From assembly GCA_013284265.1 (NCBI GenBank), contig JABTBR010000021.1, positions 1 through 64,000 on the forward strand: a DNA stretch of 64,000 nucleotides. Reading direction: 5' to 3'. This DNA is from Oxalobacteraceae bacterium. Lineage in GTDB: Bacteria; Pseudomonadota; Gammaproteobacteria; Burkholderiales; Burkholderiaceae_D. Made by a program: the position numbers and the translations under genes. Shown here piece after piece: positions 36,086 through 45,615 of the stretch (position 1 is its first letter; each line of letters begins with the position of its first letter). The notes below the pieces were generated by a model. It did not search any database and was not told the DNA's origin. It worked only from the letters and a program-made list of their open reading frames with translations.

Positions 36086-36631
36086 TCAGGGGCCGCCGGC
36101 ACAGCCGCCCGGCTGGCCGGGGTCGCAGATCCGCGCCCGGCCCAGCATATTCACGGTAATCTGCCGCACTTCCGCGCCTTGCCGAAAGCTCAGCGTGCCC
36201 CAGTGTGCGGCCTGGCTGTTGCCGGCGGCACAGCTGCGCCCGGCTCCATTATATGCAATGTAGTAAGGCGGCGCGCCCGAGCTCAGATTGGCGCGGATAT
36301 CGATCCCCTCGGCGACCGGACCATGCGTAAAAATATGCTCCTCGTCCGGGTCCGGCCGGCCATTGCCGTCGCGGTCCACAAACACCACCCAGCCCAGTTT
36401 CCACTGCGCGCCCGCCGGATCGAGCGGCGCCAGCTCCACCCGCCCGCCCCTGCCGATGGCCTGCGAGCGGGTCAGGTCGATGGCGGAGAACAACTCGTTG
36501 ACGGCGCTGCGCAAGCGGCTGCGCGCCAGCAGCTGCTGATAGCTGGGCACGGCCGCGCCGCACAGCACGGCGCCGACCGTCAAGGCCAGCATCAGCTCGA
36601 TCAAACTGGCGCCGGCCAGGCGCTCACGCAT
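36086..36631 (-). CDS. GspH/FimT-family pseudopilin
   Basis: This 181-aa protein has a type IV prepilin leader and hydrophobic N-helix (GASLIELMLALTVGAVLCGAAVPSY), then a globular domain with DRDGNGRPDPDEE, a calcium-like acidic loop. The start at 36631 puts the prepilin peptidase site (A|SLIEL after a Gly) at the right place. It lies 53 bases after pilE. It probably primes pilus assembly with PilV/W/X. FimT and GspH cannot be separated by sequence alone. Confidence 0.85.
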   Translation of the reverse strand: MRERLAGASLIELMLALTVGAVLCGAAVPSYQQLLARSRLRSAVNELFSAIDLTRSQAIGRGGRVELAPLDPAGAQWKLGWVVFVDRDGNGRPDPDEEHIFTHGPVAEGIDIRANLSSGAPPYYIAYNGAGRSCAAGNSQAAHWGTLSFRQGAEVRQITVNMLGRARICDPGQPGGCAGGP

Positions 36632-36684
36632 ATGAGCTATCGCCCGCAGCGGCCCGCCGCCCCGACTGCCCGCCGGGCGACGCC

Positions 36685-37134
36685 TCACGGCCAGCACCCG
36701 GTCATGGGACCGCTGGCAGTGCGCAGGCCGTCGCTGCTGAGCTTCAACACCAGGCAATCCGCATCGCGAAAATGCGGATCGACCCTGTCGGTGCCGGGCG
36801 TGGCCGTCAACTCGATGCATGCGGCCAGGGTACTGCCTTCGCAGGCCTTGCCTTCGATCTCGTAGGCGCTGCGCGCCGCCGTGACACCGGACCACCATGT
36901 GAACGGCCGCGCCTCCGGCTCGCTGGCGTCCGCCGAAAAGGCGACATAACGATTGTTCTGCGTGAAAAACCGTTCCTGCTGCTGCATCAACATCAGTAGC
37001 GCCGCCTGCGCCTCGGTGCGGCGCGTGCGCACCACATAGCGCTGAAGCGAAGGCACGAGCTGCGAAGCGATCACCCCCAGGATAACGAGCACGATCATCA
37101 ATTCAATCATCGTAAAGCCAGCATTCTTTTCCAT
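36685..37134 (-). CDS. pilE: Type IV pilin PilE-like
   Basis: This 149-aa minor pilin starts with NAGFTMIELMIVLVILGVIASQLVPSL, a perfect prepilin N-terminus (G|FTMIEL). Cysteines near the C-terminus (CEGSTLAAC, CLVLK, CWP) suggest the D-region disulfide. GGGAGG precedes the ATG. It lies 77 bases after pilY1. It is smaller and more diverged than a major pilin, so minor-pilin function is most likely. Confidence 0.88.
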   Translation of the reverse strand: MEKNAGFTMIELMIVLVILGVIASQLVPSLQRYVVRTRRTEAQAALLMLMQQQERFFTQNNRYVAFSADASEPEARPFTWWSGVTAARSAYEIEGKACEGSTLAACIELTATPGTDRVDPHFRDADCLVLKLSSDGLRTASGPMTGCWP

Positions 37135-37211
37135 ACCGCCTCCCATCAAGTTGAATAAGCACGATCTGCCCGCGGTCCCGGTCCCTACCCCGGCTCCGGC
37201 TCCGGCGCATC

Positions 37212-39428
37212 TCATTTTTTAGCGGCGGCATGCAGCTCGCGCCAGTTGGCCACTTCGCGCCAGCTCAGCCGCCCGGCCTGCCTGAGCACCTTGACCTTGC
37301 CCGCCAGACCAGCCTTCACCGAACCGGCCCCGCTGAAGTTGACAATGGCGACGCTGCGGGTGGAACTGATTTGCCCGCTGGGGACGGGCGAGCCGCTGCT
37401 GGTCGCCGTCCGCAGCAGCAAAGGCGCCGCGCTGGGATAGTCGGGCTGCAGTACGGCGGTCGCGGCAGCCGTCCCAGCCAGCGCATCGACGACATAACTG
37501 CGGCCGCCCGCCGCCGCGCAAGGATCGCGCCCCGGCAGCAGCGTGTTGAAGAACAGCCGGCCGCCCTGCAGCACGCCGGCCGCAACGCTGCGCTCGCCAG
37601 CCGATTGGGAATCGGGGAAATCCATAAACCAGCCCTTGCTGTCCGCATCGAACTGGGCGGCCTCGATCGCATAGCCATCCTGGCCCGGCAAACTGCGCAG
37701 CCAGCGCTGGCTCAAGTCCTTCCGGCCACCGACCAGTTGCGCGGGCGATTCCAAGCCATCCCGTATCCCGTATAACGACTGGGCGGAAAAATCCGCAGGG
37801 CGCCTATCCGCCAGTTCGATCATCCGGCCGGTGCCAAACAGGATCAGATAGCCCCCGTCCGCGGTGAACACCACCTTGGGCTGCTGGGCAATCGGCTGGC
37901 GCCTCCCGAGGGCGTCCCGCGCAACAAACAGCGGCGCCTTGCCGGCCCCAGGCCCGACGGCATTGCTCCACGGCGCATTGCCATCGAAGTCGAAACGCCA
38001 CAGATTGCCTTGCAGATCGCCGGCGTAGGCATAGCGCAGCGCGCCATCCCTATCCGGCACCAATGCCGGCGGACCAAGCGCGTTTGCCTGTGTGGGCTCG
38101 GCGATGGGGGTTTGCAGGCGGTAGTAGTTATGATTGAGCCGCCATGGCGCATCGGCCTGCTTGTCCAAGGCCAGCAGGAATAAGGCGCCCTTGCCGGCGG
38201 CGCTGCGATGGCCATCGTCGTCGTAATTGTTCATCCCGCTGGCGACGATGGCGAAATGACGGAAGTCCGCGTCATCCTTGCTGAGCCGCACCCGCAGGCG
38301 CGCCAGTTGCGGCAGCCCGGTGACGTTGCCTATCATGGGATCGTCGCGGTCGGTGAATTCCCACAGCGCAGTTCCCCTGCCCAGCTGTTCAGGGTCGCTG
38401 ACATCCAGCGCGAACACGCCCTGCGCGCCGCCGCCCATGCCGGAAACGAGCACGGTTTTCCAATGACCATCCAGGTAGACTTCGCCGGCGCTGGCCGGGC
38501 CATCCACGTAGGCCCGGTGCAGATAGGCCGGGCTGCTCAGTTCATTCAGGGAAGCGATCAAGGCCTCCGGCACATAGGCATAGCGCTCGCTGCCGTCGGC
38601 CGCATCGAAGGCGTGCAGCATGCCATCGTTGGCACCAAGATAGACCATGGGGCGGCGCGCTTTGCTGCGCTGAAAAAACGCGGCATAGTCCACGCCCTGC
38701 CCTGCGGCGGAAGCGGGGCCGACCAGCACCGCTGCGGCATGTACGGAGTCACCCAGCAGACTGGTCCGCCGGCGAAATATTGTTCCCTCCAGACCGCGCT
38801 CACCGCGCAGGTAAGCCAGGCGCTGCTGGCCCAAGCCATCCGGGCGGGAGCGCAGACTACCCAGCGATGCCGGCGCCCTGTCCAGCGCGCTACGCTGCTG
38901 CGGCGTCAAGGCATCCCATTCGAACGGAATCGACACCAGCGTGCCATCGGCGTTGATGGCCGAGGTGTGAATATTGCGCAGGCCGGGCTGTGGCCGGCCC
39001 GCCTGGAGCTGGTCGCCCGTCAGCATCGCGGCCGCGTCCCATAGCACCGCGCCGCTCGTGATGGCCAGGCCGTTCCCGGGATCGGCGGAAATGCCGCTGC
39101 CAGCGCCGCTGCCGCCGCCGCCCTGCACCGCCAGCGTATAGCGCGCGAAGTGCCCGCTCCAGTCGCGCATGTCGTATTCGGGCTGAAACACATCAACTGC
39201 ACCTGCGCCACGCACCGCACCGACAGCCGGCGCGCCGCGCTGCAACGCCGGCCCGCCCGCACTGGACGTCAAGCATGCCGCGGTGAGCGGCGCGGCCGCG
39301 ATGTCCAGCGTTGGCGGCGCCGCCAGTGCGGGTAGCGCCGCGCAGCACATGAGCAGCAGCAAGCGCGAATGCAGACGCTTCCCCTTCCAGCCCAATAAGG
39401 TCAAACACCAAGCACGCGCGTTGATCAT
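37212..39428 (-). CDS. pilY1: PilY1-like pilus tip/adhesin protein, short form
   Basis: This 738-aa protein has a signal peptide (about 1-38; MCCAALPALAAPP) and a C-terminal PilY1 beta-propeller beginning about residue 260 (YLGANDGMLHAFDAADG). A tract MNNYDDDG is at about residue 430. The N-terminal von Willebrand A domain of standard PilY1 (usually over 1,000 aa) is absent; a short unique stretch of about 200 residues replaces it. It lies in the pilV-W-X-Y1-E cluster and overlaps none of its neighbours. ATG at 39428 was preferred over an adjacent GTG because of its spacing to GGAG. Probably a secreted tip or priming factor. Confidence 0.88.
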   Translation of the reverse strand: MINARAWCLTLLGWKGKRLHSRLLLLMCCAALPALAAPPTLDIAAAPLTAACLTSSAGGPALQRGAPAVGAVRGAGAVDVFQPEYDMRDWSGHFARYTLAVQGGGGSGAGSGISADPGNGLAITSGAVLWDAAAMLTGDQLQAGRPQPGLRNIHTSAINADGTLVSIPFEWDALTPQQRSALDRAPASLGSLRSRPDGLGQQRLAYLRGERGLEGTIFRRRTSLLGDSVHAAAVLVGPASAAGQGVDYAAFFQRSKARRPMVYLGANDGMLHAFDAADGSERYAYVPEALIASLNELSSPAYLHRAYVDGPASAGEVYLDGHWKTVLVSGMGGGAQGVFALDVSDPEQLGRGTALWEFTDRDDPMIGNVTGLPQLARLRVRLSKDDADFRHFAIVASGMNNYDDDGHRSAAGKGALFLLALDKQADAPWRLNHNYYRLQTPIAEPTQANALGPPALVPDRDGALRYAYAGDLQGNLWRFDFDGNAPWSNAVGPGAGKAPLFVARDALGRRQPIAQQPKVVFTADGGYLILFGTGRMIELADRRPADFSAQSLYGIRDGLESPAQLVGGRKDLSQRWLRSLPGQDGYAIEAAQFDADSKGWFMDFPDSQSAGERSVAAGVLQGGRLFFNTLLPGRDPCAAAGGRSYVVDALAGTAAATAVLQPDYPSAAPLLLRTATSSGSPVPSGQISSTRSVAIVNFSGAGSVKAGLAGKVKVLRQAGRLSWREVANWRELHAAAKK

Positions 39429-39437
39429 CACCGTCTC

Positions 39438-40061
39438 CTAGTCCGCCTTGCGGTACACCGTTTGCAATACCACCTCCGTGCCGGGCCGGGCTCCAAAGCC
39501 CATCGCCGTCACGCGGTAGATGTAAGCGGGCGCCGGCCCCGCCTCCTCGCCTGGCTGATGATCCGGCAGCCGCTCGATCACATAGCGCGGTCGGCGGAAC
39601 GGCAAAAATCCGTCTCCGGTCTGCATGGCCGCGCCGGTGAACTGCCCATGGGTGACGGCTTCCCCACCCCCTTCATCACCCGGCAAATCCACCCGTTGCC
39701 AGGCTGGGGCAGCATTCGCATCGTCCGCACCATCCGCACCTCCGCTGGCACACAATCCCTGGCTGACGCCACTGCCGCATCCGTCCGCGAACCCCAGCGC
39801 GCCGTCATCGCCAAACAGTGCGCCGCGGCCCGTACCGGCATCGGAACCGCCGCCTTGAATATCGCGCTCCGCGTCCATGATTCCATCCTCCGCCGCCTGA
39901 AACGCCGTGTGCCGGTCGCGCTCCGAGCGCGCCGCCTTTTCGCCCTGCCACGCGATCCGTGCCGCCGATGCGCCAAACAGCAGAACCGCGATCAGCATCA
40001 GCATCGACACCACCATCGTGATGCCGCGCTGGCGCCGGACCAATTGATAGGTGGCCGCCAT
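39438..40061 (-). CDS. pilX: Minor pilin assembly protein PilX
   Basis: This 207-aa protein has the PilX-type start QRGITMVVSMLMLIAVLLFGASA and the AFQAAEDGIMDAE helix typical of the family. It lies 2 bases after the pilW stop region (40064) and 9 bases before pilY1. It is a type II-like membrane pilin. Function: it promotes assembly and aggregation together with PilV and PilW. Confidence 0.88.
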   Translation of the reverse strand: MAATYQLVRRQRGITMVVSMLMLIAVLLFGASAARIAWQGEKAARSERDRHTAFQAAEDGIMDAERDIQGGGSDAGTGRGALFGDDGALGFADGCGSGVSQGLCASGGADGADDANAAPAWQRVDLPGDEGGGEAVTHGQFTGAAMQTGDGFLPFRRPRYVIERLPDHQPGEEAGPAPAYIYRVTAMGFGARPGTEVVLQTVYRKAD

Positions 40062-40063
40062 TG

Positions 40064-41017
40064 TCAAGCGCTCCGGTTGCGCAAAAATATGGTGGTCGAG
40101 AATATCCGCCGGGCGCGCATCCGCAGGACCTCCGGCAGCTTCTGCTCCTCGATCTGCGCGCCTGTATCGGCGCCGGCCAAACCGGCATACGCGCGCCCGA
40201 ACAGATCGAAGCGCATCGGCGCGCTCTCGGCCCGCGATCCCGTTTCGCCATGCAGCAGCAGGGCCAGCTTCACGCTGCACACACGCTTCCAGTGGCTCAG
40301 CCGGCGCAGCTCCCGCGCCCGCTGAGCAGGCGCCGTGCCAGCCAGGAGCATGGCCTGGTCGAGCGCATCGACACCACTGGCGTTGATATAGGTGTTGGGC
40401 GTGCCGTCCGGCGGCGTATCGGTATCGAGGCCATACAGCACCTGAAAGGAATCGACACCACGTACCACGGCATCCGCGCCCCAGCCATTGGCGCCACGGT
40501 ATTTGCAGCGCAGTTCCGCTTCGCCGCCGGCATCTTCCGCCACGTAGAAAATGCTCCAGCCGCGCGCAGCGGCCGACTGCTGCCCCGGCACGGCAAACCC
40601 TCCGCAGTTGATGACTGAACCATCGCCATTGCCGCCGGCGCCAGAGCCACTGAAGCGCAAGGCCAGCACATCGCTGCCATTCACCGCGCCCGACAGCGGC
40701 GCCGTGATGCCGTCGCTGCCCCGGCTCAGGGAACGCGCGTCGAGCCCCGCGACGCTGGCTTCGGCATCGGCCGCCAGACCGGCAGGCGCCTGCTCCTCAT
40801 CCCAGTTCACGTAAGAAGCCTGACGCACGGCTTGCGCCACCACCTCCAGGGCATAGCGTCCGCCATCGTGCAGACGCATGCTTTCCGTGTTGTTGCGGTA
40901 GTTGCTGCTGGCCGCGACCAGCAAGGCGCTGGCCGCCAACAGCACCAGCATGCCGATCCCCATGGACACGATGACCTCCGCCATCGCCAGCCCACGCTGA
41001 AGAAGGAGCGGCCTCAT
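40064..41017 (-). CDS. pilW: Minor pilin assembly protein PilW
   Basis: This 317-aa pilin has the N-terminal GLAMAEVIVSMGIGMLVLLAASALLV (class III-type leader) and a large C-terminal domain. It overlaps pilV by 4 bases (ATGA), which supports translational coupling, and pilX follows after 2 bases. Length fits PilW. Confidence 0.88.
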   Translation of the reverse strand: MRPLLLQRGLAMAEVIVSMGIGMLVLLAASALLVAASSNYRNNTESMRLHDGGRYALEVVAQAVRQASYVNWDEEQAPAGLAADAEASVAGLDARSLSRGSDGITAPLSGAVNGSDVLALRFSGSGAGGNGDGSVINCGGFAVPGQQSAAARGWSIFYVAEDAGGEAELRCKYRGANGWGADAVVRGVDSFQVLYGLDTDTPPDGTPNTYINASGVDALDQAMLLAGTAPAQRARELRRLSHWKRVCSVKLALLLHGETGSRAESAPMRFDLFGRAYAGLAGADTGAQIEEQKLPEVLRMRARRIFSTTIFLRNRSA

Positions 41018-41580
41018 TGCAGCGCACCGACCGGTAGTGCCACACCCGGCGCAAAATCGCCGTCATCGTCCAGCAGCGGCCTACCATCCGGATTCTTGGC
41101 GCGCCATCCCACCTTGATCACCACCGGCGCGGCCGCATCGCCCTGGCACTGCCAGCGCAAATGTCCGCCCTGAAAAGGATTGCTGTCGCGGCAGATCACA
41201 GCGCGGCCCGCAGGTAAAGCCTCGCTGACCTGGCGCTTCAATTCATACAGATCGAATTCGGCCAGCTCGGCGCTGGCGCAAGCGCCCGCGCCAAGGCACA
41301 GCGGCGACGGTGGCGCGGGATCTGGATCGGCCAGCGCATCGTAGCGCCAGCCCAGATAAGGGTTGGCGCCACCCGCGGCGCGCATGGCCGGCGCATTGGC
41401 GCGCATGCTGTCGGCCATGCCGGCGGCCATATGCATCGCCTGCGACAGCAGCAGCGACTGATGCCGCGTCTGCAGCGCCGTCAGCTGCATCGCCGCGCCG
41501 CCAACGATACCAAGGGCCAGCACCACTATCGCAATGAGCACTTCGACCAGCGAAAAGCCGGTAGCGCAAACGGGTCGCAT
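41014..41580 (-). CDS. pilV: Minor pilin PilV
   Basis: This 188-aa minor pilin has the prepilin motif GFSLVEVLIAIVVLALGIVGGAAMQL and a long globular domain with one cysteine pair. It is the first gene of the cluster on this strand. The ATG at 41580 is preferred because it places the leader seven residues before the cleavage site. About 260 bases (41581-41840) upstream hold no gene; I see no clear sigma-54 promoter there. Confidence 0.88.
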   Translation of the reverse strand: MRPVCATGFSLVEVLIAIVVLALGIVGGAAMQLTALQTRHQSLLLSQAMHMAAGMADSMRANAPAMRAAGGANPYLGWRYDALADPDPAPPSPLCLGAGACASAELAEFDLYELKRQVSEALPAGRAVICRDSNPFQGGHLRWQCQGDAAAPVVIKVGWRAKNPDGRPLLDDDGDFAPGVALPVGALQ

Positions 41581-41840
41581 CGCACACCTCCACAAGAAAT
41601 CGGGGAACTGCGAAGTTATCAGCGCGCGCCAGCGGCCACATGCGATGCATCAAACGCAAGGCAACATGGGGTGACAGGTGGAAATGATGGTGAATCGAAA
41701 GTATCGAGCGGCGAAAACCGGGGCGTGCGCGCAGACCCGCACAAGGCGCAAGTCAATCAGCAGGGGGATGGAAATACATGCGGAATTATGGAGGGAGGGC
41801 CAGTCTAAACCCCTACCCTTAGGAAGAACTCAACGAAGAA

Positions 41841-42311
41841 CTAGTCCTTGCGTGGCTTGCGTTCCTGGCCCACTTCGGCGATGGCGTTCTGGAACTCGGC
41901 CAGGTCTTCGAAGTTCTTGTACACCGAAGCAAAGCGGATATAGGCGATCTTGTCCAGGCGTTTGAGCTCCTGCATCACCAGCTCGCCGATATAGCCGGAA
42001 TCGACTTCGCGCTGACCGCTGGTCAGCAGCTTTTCCTCGATCGACAGAATCGCCGCATCCAGCGACGCCGCCGCCACCGGGCGCTTGCGCAGGGCCAGCA
42101 TCAGGCTGCCGCGCAGCTTGGCGCTGGCATACTCGGTACGGCTGCCATTTTTCTTGACCACGAATGGCATGATCAATTCGATCCGCTCATACGTGGTAAA
42201 TCGTTTATCACATTTACCACAGCGCCGACGCCGGCGTATGGCGTCCCCTTCCTCGGATACGCGGGTATCGAGGACTTGCGTTTCTTCATGCTGACAGAAG
42301 GGACATTTCAT
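41841..42311 (-). CDS. nrdR: Transcriptional repressor NrdR
   Basis: This 156-aa protein has the N-terminal zinc ribbon ([30 protein letters not shown]) and an ATP-cone domain ([20 protein letters not shown]). It represses ribonucleotide reductase genes when ATP/dATP binds. The location after glyA is the standard betaproteobacterial order. A 10-bp stem (42358-42367 with 42381-42390) separates the two genes. Confidence 0.98.
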   Translation of the reverse strand: MKCPFCQHEETQVLDTRVSEEGDAIRRRRRCGKCDKRFTTYERIELIMPFVVKKNGSRTEYASAKLRGSLMLALRKRPVAAASLDAAILSIEEKLLTSGQREVDSGYIGELVMQELKRLDKIAYIRFASVYKNFEDLAEFQNAIAEVGQERKPRKD

Positions 42312-42357
42312 CTGATTGCGCTAGCCATTCAAAAGGTTTGCATAGCCATTCAAGACA

Positions 42358-42390
42358 GGGCGCCCGCCACTGCAACAGCTGCGGGCGCCC
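42358..42390. terminator. Strong hairpin between glyA and nrdR
   Basis: GGGCGCCCGC and GCGGGCGCCC form a perfect 10-bp stem with a 13-base loop. A clear T-run is absent, so it may attenuate rather than stop transcription. Confidence 0.6.
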
Positions 42391-42405
42391 CGTTCACACT
42401 ACAAC

Positions 42406-43650
42406 TTAAGCGTAGACCGGGAAAGCGTCGGCCAGTACTTTGACTGCCGCTTTCACGCGCTCGATGGTGGCCGCGTCATGCGGGTTGTCGAGTACGTCGG
42501 CGATCAGGTGAGCGACTTGTTCCGCTTCCTTCTCTTTGAAGCCGCGGGTGGTCATCGCCGGGCTGCCCAGACGGATACCCGAAGTCACGAATGGCTTTTG
42601 CGGATCGTTAGGGATGCCGTTCTTGTTGGTGGTGATGTGCGCCGAACCCAGGATCGCTTCGGCTTCCTTGCCGGTCAGGTTCTTGGCGCGCAGGTCAACC
42701 AGCATCACGTGCGATTCGGTACCGCCGGAGACGATGCGCAGACCGCGCGCGATCAGGGTCTTGGCCAGCACGTCGGCGTTTTTCACCACTTGCTGCTGGT
42801 AGACCTTGAACTCTGGCTGCAGCGCTTCCTGGAAGGCCACTGCCTTACCAGCGATCACGTGCATCAGCGGGCCGCCCTGGATACCTGGGAAGATGGCCGA
42901 GTTGATGATCTTCTCGTGCTCAGCCTTCATCAGGATGATGCCGCCGCGTGGGCCGCGCAGCGATTTGTGCGTGGTCGAGGTGACGAAGTCGGCGTGCGGC
43001 ACCGGGTTAGGGTACAGGCCAGCGGCGATCAGACCGGCGTAGTGCGCCATGTCGACCATGAAATAGGCGCCAACGGCCTTGGCCACAGCGGCGAAACGCT
43101 CGAAGTCGATTTTTTTCGAGAAGGCCGACGCGCCGGCGATGATCAGCTTGGGCTTGTGCTCTTTGGCCAGCGCTTCCATGGCGACGTAGTCGATGTCTTC
43201 CGCTTCGGTCAGGCCGTAGGAGACGACGTTGAACCATTTGCCGGACATATTGAGCGGCATACCGTGGGTCAGGTGACCACCTTCGGCCAGCGACATGCCC
43301 ATGATGGTGTCGCCTGGTTTCAGCACGGCGAAGAACACGCCCTGGTTAGCCTGCGAACCCGAGTTAGGCTGAACGTTGGCCGCTTCGGCGCCGAACAGTT
43401 TTTTCACGCGGTCGATCGCCAGTTGCTCGACGACGTCGACGTATTCGCAGCCGCCGTAGTAGCGCTTGCCTGGGTAGCCTTCGGCGTACTTATTGGTCAG
43501 CTGGGAACCTTGCGCTTCCATCACGGCAGGCGAGGTGTAGTTTTCCGACGCGATCAGTTCGATATGGTCGTGCTGGCGCGTGTTTTCCTTCTGGATAGCG
43601 CTCAACAGTTCCGGGTCGACTTTGGCGAGGGTGTGGTCTTTTGCGAACAT
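42406..43650 (-). CDS. glyA: Serine hydroxymethyltransferase
   Basis: This 414-aa PLP enzyme interconverts serine and glycine with tetrahydrofolate. The motifs [30 protein letters not shown] and the lysine motif [12 protein letters not shown] are complete. It is cytosolic and standard length. A ZTP riboswitch lies upstream, so it should be induced when folate is low. nrdR follows. Confidence 0.99.
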   Translation of the reverse strand: MFAKDHTLAKVDPELLSAIQKENTRQHDHIELIASENYTSPAVMEAQGSQLTNKYAEGYPGKRYYGGCEYVDVVEQLAIDRVKKLFGAEAANVQPNSGSQANQGVFFAVLKPGDTIMGMSLAEGGHLTHGMPLNMSGKWFNVVSYGLTEAEDIDYVAMEALAKEHKPKLIIAGASAFSKKIDFERFAAVAKAVGAYFMVDMAHYAGLIAAGLYPNPVPHADFVTSTTHKSLRGPRGGIILMKAEHEKIINSAIFPGIQGGPLMHVIAGKAVAFQEALQPEFKVYQQQVVKNADVLAKTLIARGLRIVSGGTESHVMLVDLRAKNLTGKEAEAILGSAHITTNKNGIPNDPQKPFVTSGIRLGSPAMTTRGFKEKEAEQVAHLIADVLDNPHDAATIERVKAAVKVLADAFPVYA

Positions 43651-43750
43651 GAAAACTCCAATCGATTAGATTAACTTTGTGACAAACAGTTGGATCGAAT
43701 GAGGGAAGCCGATAGCGGAAAGGCAGCCTCTTCGTGCAATTCCATCGGTG

Positions 43751-43881
43751 GGCTGCCCAGGCGAACGGCTGATGAAATCTCACGTTCCCCGGTGGATGCC
43801 CACCTTTCGCTGCCGGACCGCACGCACCTGGAAAACACACCGGTGGGGATCGCTACAGCTTTTCGCCAGTCACGTGAGACG
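43751..43881 (-). promoter_or_regulatory. ZTP riboswitch (pfl motif) upstream of glyA
   Basis: On the minus strand the conserved blocks occur in order: CACGTGACTGGCG, then a variable hairpin, then GGTGGGCATCCACCGGGGAACGTG, then GCCGTTCGCCTGGGCAG. This is the pfl/ZTP aptamer pattern seen before glyA in many proteobacteria. The end of the aptamer (GGGCAGCC) can also pair with GGCTGCC followed by TTT about 20 bases later, a plausible terminator switch. It senses ZMP/ZTP, which accumulates when 10-formyl-THF is short. Confidence 0.9.
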
Positions 43882-44068
43882 TAATGGAAGCCAAATTGTA
43901 AGTTAAGTGCCCAATTAGAGCAAGGAAAGGGTTATCCATTAGTTAACGTTCCCGCCTTTTTCCTGCGATGGACTGGCCCGGGTAGGCATTTCGGCTACAA
44001 TTTTGCCAGCCTAGCACTCACCTATTCATCGCCTATTCATCGCCCTTTCTATAGTTCAAGGAAACATC

Positions 44069-44821
44069 ATGATCGTCTTCATCACGGGCGCCAGCTCCGG
44101 TTTCGGCGCCGCCATGGCCCGCGTATTCGCCGCTGCGGGCCACAAAGTACTGCTCAGCGGCCGCCGCGCCGACCGCCTGCAAGCCCTGGCCGGCGAGCTG
44201 GGCGACGCTGCCTTCGCCATCGAGCTGGACGTCACCAGCAAGGCCTCGATCCAGTCCGCGCTGGACGGCCTGCCCGCCGCATGGCGCGACATTGACGTCC
44301 TGATCAACAACGCCGGCCTGGCGCTGGGCACCGCCCCGGCCCATCAAGCCTCGCTGGACGACTGGGAAACCATGATCGCCACCAACTGCGGCGGCCTGGT
44401 CGCCATGACCCGCGCCCTGCTGCCGGCCATGGTCGCGCGCGGCTCCGGCACCGTGATCAATATCGGCTCCACCGCCGGCGCCTATCCTTACCCGGGCGGC
44501 AATGTCTATGGCGCCACCAAGGCCTTTGTCGAACAGTTCACCTTGAACCTGCGTGCCGACCTGGTGGGCACCGGCGTGCGCGCCACCAATCTGGCGCCCG
44601 GTCTGGCCGGCGGCACCGAATTCTCGAATGTGCGCTTCAAGGGCGATGACGCGGCCGCCGCCAAGATTTACGAAGGCACCCAGCCGCTGACACCGGAAGA
44701 TATTGCCAACATGACATTGTGGGTCGCCACCCTGCCCGCCCACATCAATATCAACCAGCTGGAGGTGATGCCGACTTGCCAGGGCTTCTCGCCGTTCACC
44801 ATCAAGCGTAGCGGGGTGTAA
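44069..44821 (+). CDS. YdfG-like SDR oxidoreductase
   Basis: This 250-aa short-chain dehydrogenase has the TGxxxGxG motif TGASSGFG, NNAG at about residue 82, and the catalytic pattern Ser-Tyr-Lys in NIGSTAG and YGATKAFVEQF. The C-terminal PGLAGGTEFSNVRFKGD stretch is typical of YdfG, the NADP-dependent 3-hydroxy acid dehydrogenase. It is cytosolic. It stands alone, followed by palindromic repeat copy 4. Confidence 0.9.
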   Translation: MIVFITGASSGFGAAMARVFAAAGHKVLLSGRRADRLQALAGELGDAAFAIELDVTSKASIQSALDGLPAAWRDIDVLINNAGLALGTAPAHQASLDDWETMIATNCGGLVAMTRALLPAMVARGSGTVINIGSTAGAYPYPGGNVYGATKAFVEQFTLNLRADLVGTGVRATNLAPGLAGGTEFSNVRFKGDDAAAAKIYEGTQPLTPEDIANMTLWVATLPAHININQLEVMPTCQGFSPFTIKRSGV

Positions 44822-44845
44822 TAAAAGCGCCGGCGCATTGATTAA

Positions 44846-44910
44846 CACCCACGGCGTAAAACTGGGGTACGACCCGGCGGGTCGTACCCCAGCTCTTTGC
44901 CGTGGGTTCT
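44846..44910 (-). repeat. Dispersed palindromic repeat, copy 4
   Basis: CACCCACGGCG, the core GGGGTACGACCCG with CGGGTCGTACCCC, and AGCTCTTTGCCGTGGGTT. Same orientation as copy 3, and opposite to copies 1 and 2. It starts 25 bases after the SDR stop. The remaining space up to 45174 carries no gene. Confidence 0.85.
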
Positions 44911-45174
44911 AAAAACAGCGCCGGCACCTTGGCCGCAAAACTAAAAACCCCGCCAACCCACCCCTGTTTATATCCCAACAATACGTAAGCGGTTGTTACA
45001 AAGCTTGGCAAATTACTCCTAGTCAGTTCTACTTGCACCCGGCGCAACTTCTCGCTTTGCTGTCGAACAAACCACGTATATTTCGCTTTTCACAGCAATT
45101 CATCCCGCCAAAGCTGCAACACGCGCGGCAAACTCGCGTAAAATGTTGCTCAATCTCACTAGTGTAAAAATAAT

Positions 45175-45585
45175 ATGGCAGCAGAGTTCACCTGGAATGT
45201 CCGTGTCTACTACGAAGACACAGACGCCGGCGGTATTGTCTATTATGCAAATTACCTGAAATTCTTTGAACGCGCCCGCACCGAGTGGCTGCGCGCGATC
45301 GGCGTTGGCCAGCACGAATTGCTGGCCACCCATGACGCCATGTTCGTCGTCAAAAACGTCAGCGCCGACTATCACGCGCCAGCCAAGCTCGATGATGTAC
45401 TAAAATTAACGTTGAAAATCGAAAAAATGGGCCGCGCGTCCCTCGTGTTCGTACAGGAAGCGTGGTGCGGCGACACTTTGCTCAACTCGGCCCGGGTCAA
45501 AGTGGCTTGCGTCGATTCCGCCCTGCGCCCACGCGCGGTTCCATCCGAAGTCGCAGCCAAAATGCGTGATGTCGTCGTTGACTGA
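45175..45585 (+). CDS. ybgC: Tol-Pal system acyl-CoA thioesterase YbgC
   Basis: This 136-aa hot-dog-fold thioesterase has the catalytic Asp in VYYEDTDAGGIVYYANYLKFFERARTEWLR. It is the standard first gene of the tol-pal cluster, and its product is thought to act at the inner membrane in phospholipid metabolism. It starts 30 bases before tolQ. Ribosome site is weak. Confidence 0.95.
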   Translation: MAAEFTWNVRVYYEDTDAGGIVYYANYLKFFERARTEWLRAIGVGQHELLATHDAMFVVKNVSADYHAPAKLDDVLKLTLKIEKMGRASLVFVQEAWCGDTLLNSARVKVACVDSALRPRAVPSEVAAKMRDVVVD

Positions 45586-45615
45586 CGCCGCTTATTCTAT
45601 CCAGACTGATACCCA

